This document shows positions 63,094 to 64,000 of a stretch of DNA of 64,000 nt, in pieces (the stretch's first letter is position 1; each line of letters opens with the position of its first letter). A program made the translations under genes and the position numbers. The DNA lies in the NCBI RefSeq assembly GCF_004010095.1, contig NZ_RRYD01000014.1, positions 1 through 64,000 of the forward strand, written 5' to 3'. The notes under the pieces are model-generated. The model saw only the letters and a program-made list of their open reading frames with translations, did not search any database and was not told where the DNA came from. This stretch comes from Lacticaseibacillus hulanensis. Its GTDB lineage: Bacteria; Bacillota; Bacilli; Lactobacillales; Lactobacillaceae.

Positions 63094-64000
63094 ATGAACA
63101 TTTACACCGCATTCACCCTCCGCCCCGACCAAACCGCGGCGCTCACCGCCGCTGGTCACACCCTCGTTCAGCCCGCAGACTTCAAACTTGAGCAAGCCGT
63201 AAGCACAATCGCCGTCGTTCTTGGGTGGGACCAAAACGCGCAGCAACTGCTCGCCGGCCCGAACCACGTGCGCTGGGTGCAGACCGTCTCCGCCGGGGTT
63301 GACTACCTGCCACTGGACCAACTTGCCGCACAGCACGTCCTCGTCAGCAACACGTCTGGCATCCACGCCGAACCCATCGCCGAATCCGTACTCGCCTACC
63401 TGCTGGCGTTCGGCCGCGGCATGCAGACGGCTCAGCAATTGGATCCCGCCGCTCTCTGGCACCGCAGCAACGTGATGGCGGATATGTTCACCCTTGCCGA
63501 CGACCGGACTGCGGTTGTCCTCGGCACCGGCCACATCGGGCAGGAAATCGCGCGGCTACTGCAGGCGTTTGGCGTGCACACGCTTGGCATTTCCGCCCAC
63601 GGCCGTCCCGCTTTGCACTTTGACCAGGTCGGCACCGACGCCGATACCGACGCGTTCCTGGCGCGAGCCGACTTTGTTATCAACGTTATGCCGCTGACGC
63701 CCAGCACCCACCACTTCCTGAACGCCGCCCGCTTTGCCAAGATGTCACGCAAGCCCGTCGTCGTTAACGTTGGCCGCGGCCCGTCGCTCGACACAGACGC
63801 GCTGCTTGCGGCTCTAGATGCCGGGCAGATTCGCGGTGCCGCCCTCGATGTGTTCGAGCAGGAACCGCTGCCGACCGACTCGCCGCTACTGAAGGACCCG
63901 CGCATCATCGTCACCCCGCACGTGTCCGGAACCGTGCCGCACCTGCGCCGAGAAGTGTACGCCATCTTCAGCGCTAACCTGCAGCAATTCACCCAGAATG
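63094..64000 (+). CDS. D-2-hydroxyacid dehydrogenase (truncated by window end)
   Basis: The frame runs off the right edge after about 302 codons. The dinucleotide loop is VVLGTGHIGQE (about 145-155); catalytic Arg is in NVGRGP, Glu in DVFEQEP and His in TPHVSG. These make a D-2-hydroxyacid dehydrogenase distinct from the one at 10389; substrate unknown. AGGAGG lies 7 nt before ATG 63094. Very little of the C-terminus can be missing, since the family is 300-330 residues. Confidence 0.88.
   Translation, partial: MNIYTAFTLRPDQTAALTAAGHTLVQPADFKLEQAVSTIAVVLGWDQNAQQLLAGPNHVRWVQTVSAGVDYLPLDQLAAQHVLVSNTSGIHAEPIAESVLAYLLAFGRGMQTAQQLDPAALWHRSNVMADMFTLADDRTAVVLGTGHIGQEIARLLQAFGVHTLGISAHGRPALHFDQVGTDADTDAFLARADFVINVMPLTPSTHHFLNAARFAKMSRKPVVVNVGRGPSLDTDALLAALDAGQIRGAALDVFEQEPLPTDSPLLKDPRIIVTPHVSGTVPHLRREVYAIFSANLQQFTQN

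Overview
The window looks like a chromosomal segment of a moderately GC-rich lactic acid bacterium of the family Lactobacillaceae. The evidence is the gene set itself: the complete walR-walK-walH-walI-walJ locus with htrA and rlmH, a fused EIIAB mannose PTS (manL-manM-manN) with its DUF956 partner, a proline iminopeptidase, several D-2-hydroxyacid dehydrogenases, an EntA-type bacteriocin immunity protein and strong AGGAGG-type ribosome binding sites throughout. A Lacticaseibacillus-like genus is my best inference; no rRNA marker is present to prove it. Most genes lie on the minus strand. In related genomes walR-htrA is transcribed away from oriC, so the origin probably lies beyond the right edge and the fork moves leftwards here.

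Layout. 0.3-2.4 kb: aldose-1-epimerase-like protein, XRE regulator, GNAT. 2.6-11.3 kb (minus): TVP38-like membrane protein pair, pepI, an unknown protein with three internal repeats, a TetM-like ribosomal protection GTPase, then an apparent operon of D-2-hydroxyacid dehydrogenase, UDG-family protein, AAA ATPase and bacteriocin immunity protein. 11.4-18.6 kb: two HAD phosphatases, small regulators, a gene-free hairpin-rich stretch (13.1-13.8 kb) holding a second copy of the sequence at the left edge, SDR and nitroreductase, a parS-like centromere site (15.37 kb), and small metabolic genes. 19.0-22.0 kb (plus): a complete dedicated ECF transporter (S, T, two ATPases) behind a long leader. 22.7-31.3 kb: two paralogous anion permeases flanking a SemiSWEET, an Asp/Glu racemase homologue, an AT-rich AlbA-type gene, a GNAT, rlmH and a degenerate serine-recombinase-like gene. 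31.5-43.1 kb (minus): the full IMP operon purEKCSQLFMNHD with a PurBox-like promoter. 43.3-46.2 kb: glpK with a cre-like site, a stand-alone EAL-domain protein, hsp20. 46.4-47.0 kb: a gene-free cluster of DnaA boxes. 47.0-55.6 kb (minus): htrA, an unknown gene, walJ, walI, walH, walK, walR. 55.9-59.1 kb (minus): DUF956 and manNML. 59.9-62.9 kb (plus): a lysine riboswitch, a fused binding-protein/permease and its ATPase, separated by a tandem array of long hairpins. 63.1 kb to the edge: a truncated D-2-hydroxyacid dehydrogenase.

The most unusual signal is the array at 61742-62177: three 124-125-bp units plus a fragment. Each folds into one long hairpin with a constant cap (TGATGGG/CCCATCA), a 10-bp inner stem whose sequence differs completely between units yet stays self-complementary, and outer stems with further paired changes. 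It sits between the permease and ATPase genes of the riboswitch-controlled lysine transporter. Other points worth following are the DnaA-box cluster, the parS site, the ECF ATPase pair with complementary loss of catalytic motifs, a serine-recombinase-derived protein lacking its catalytic residues and a standard start codon, and the repeat at both ends of the first 13.4 kb.
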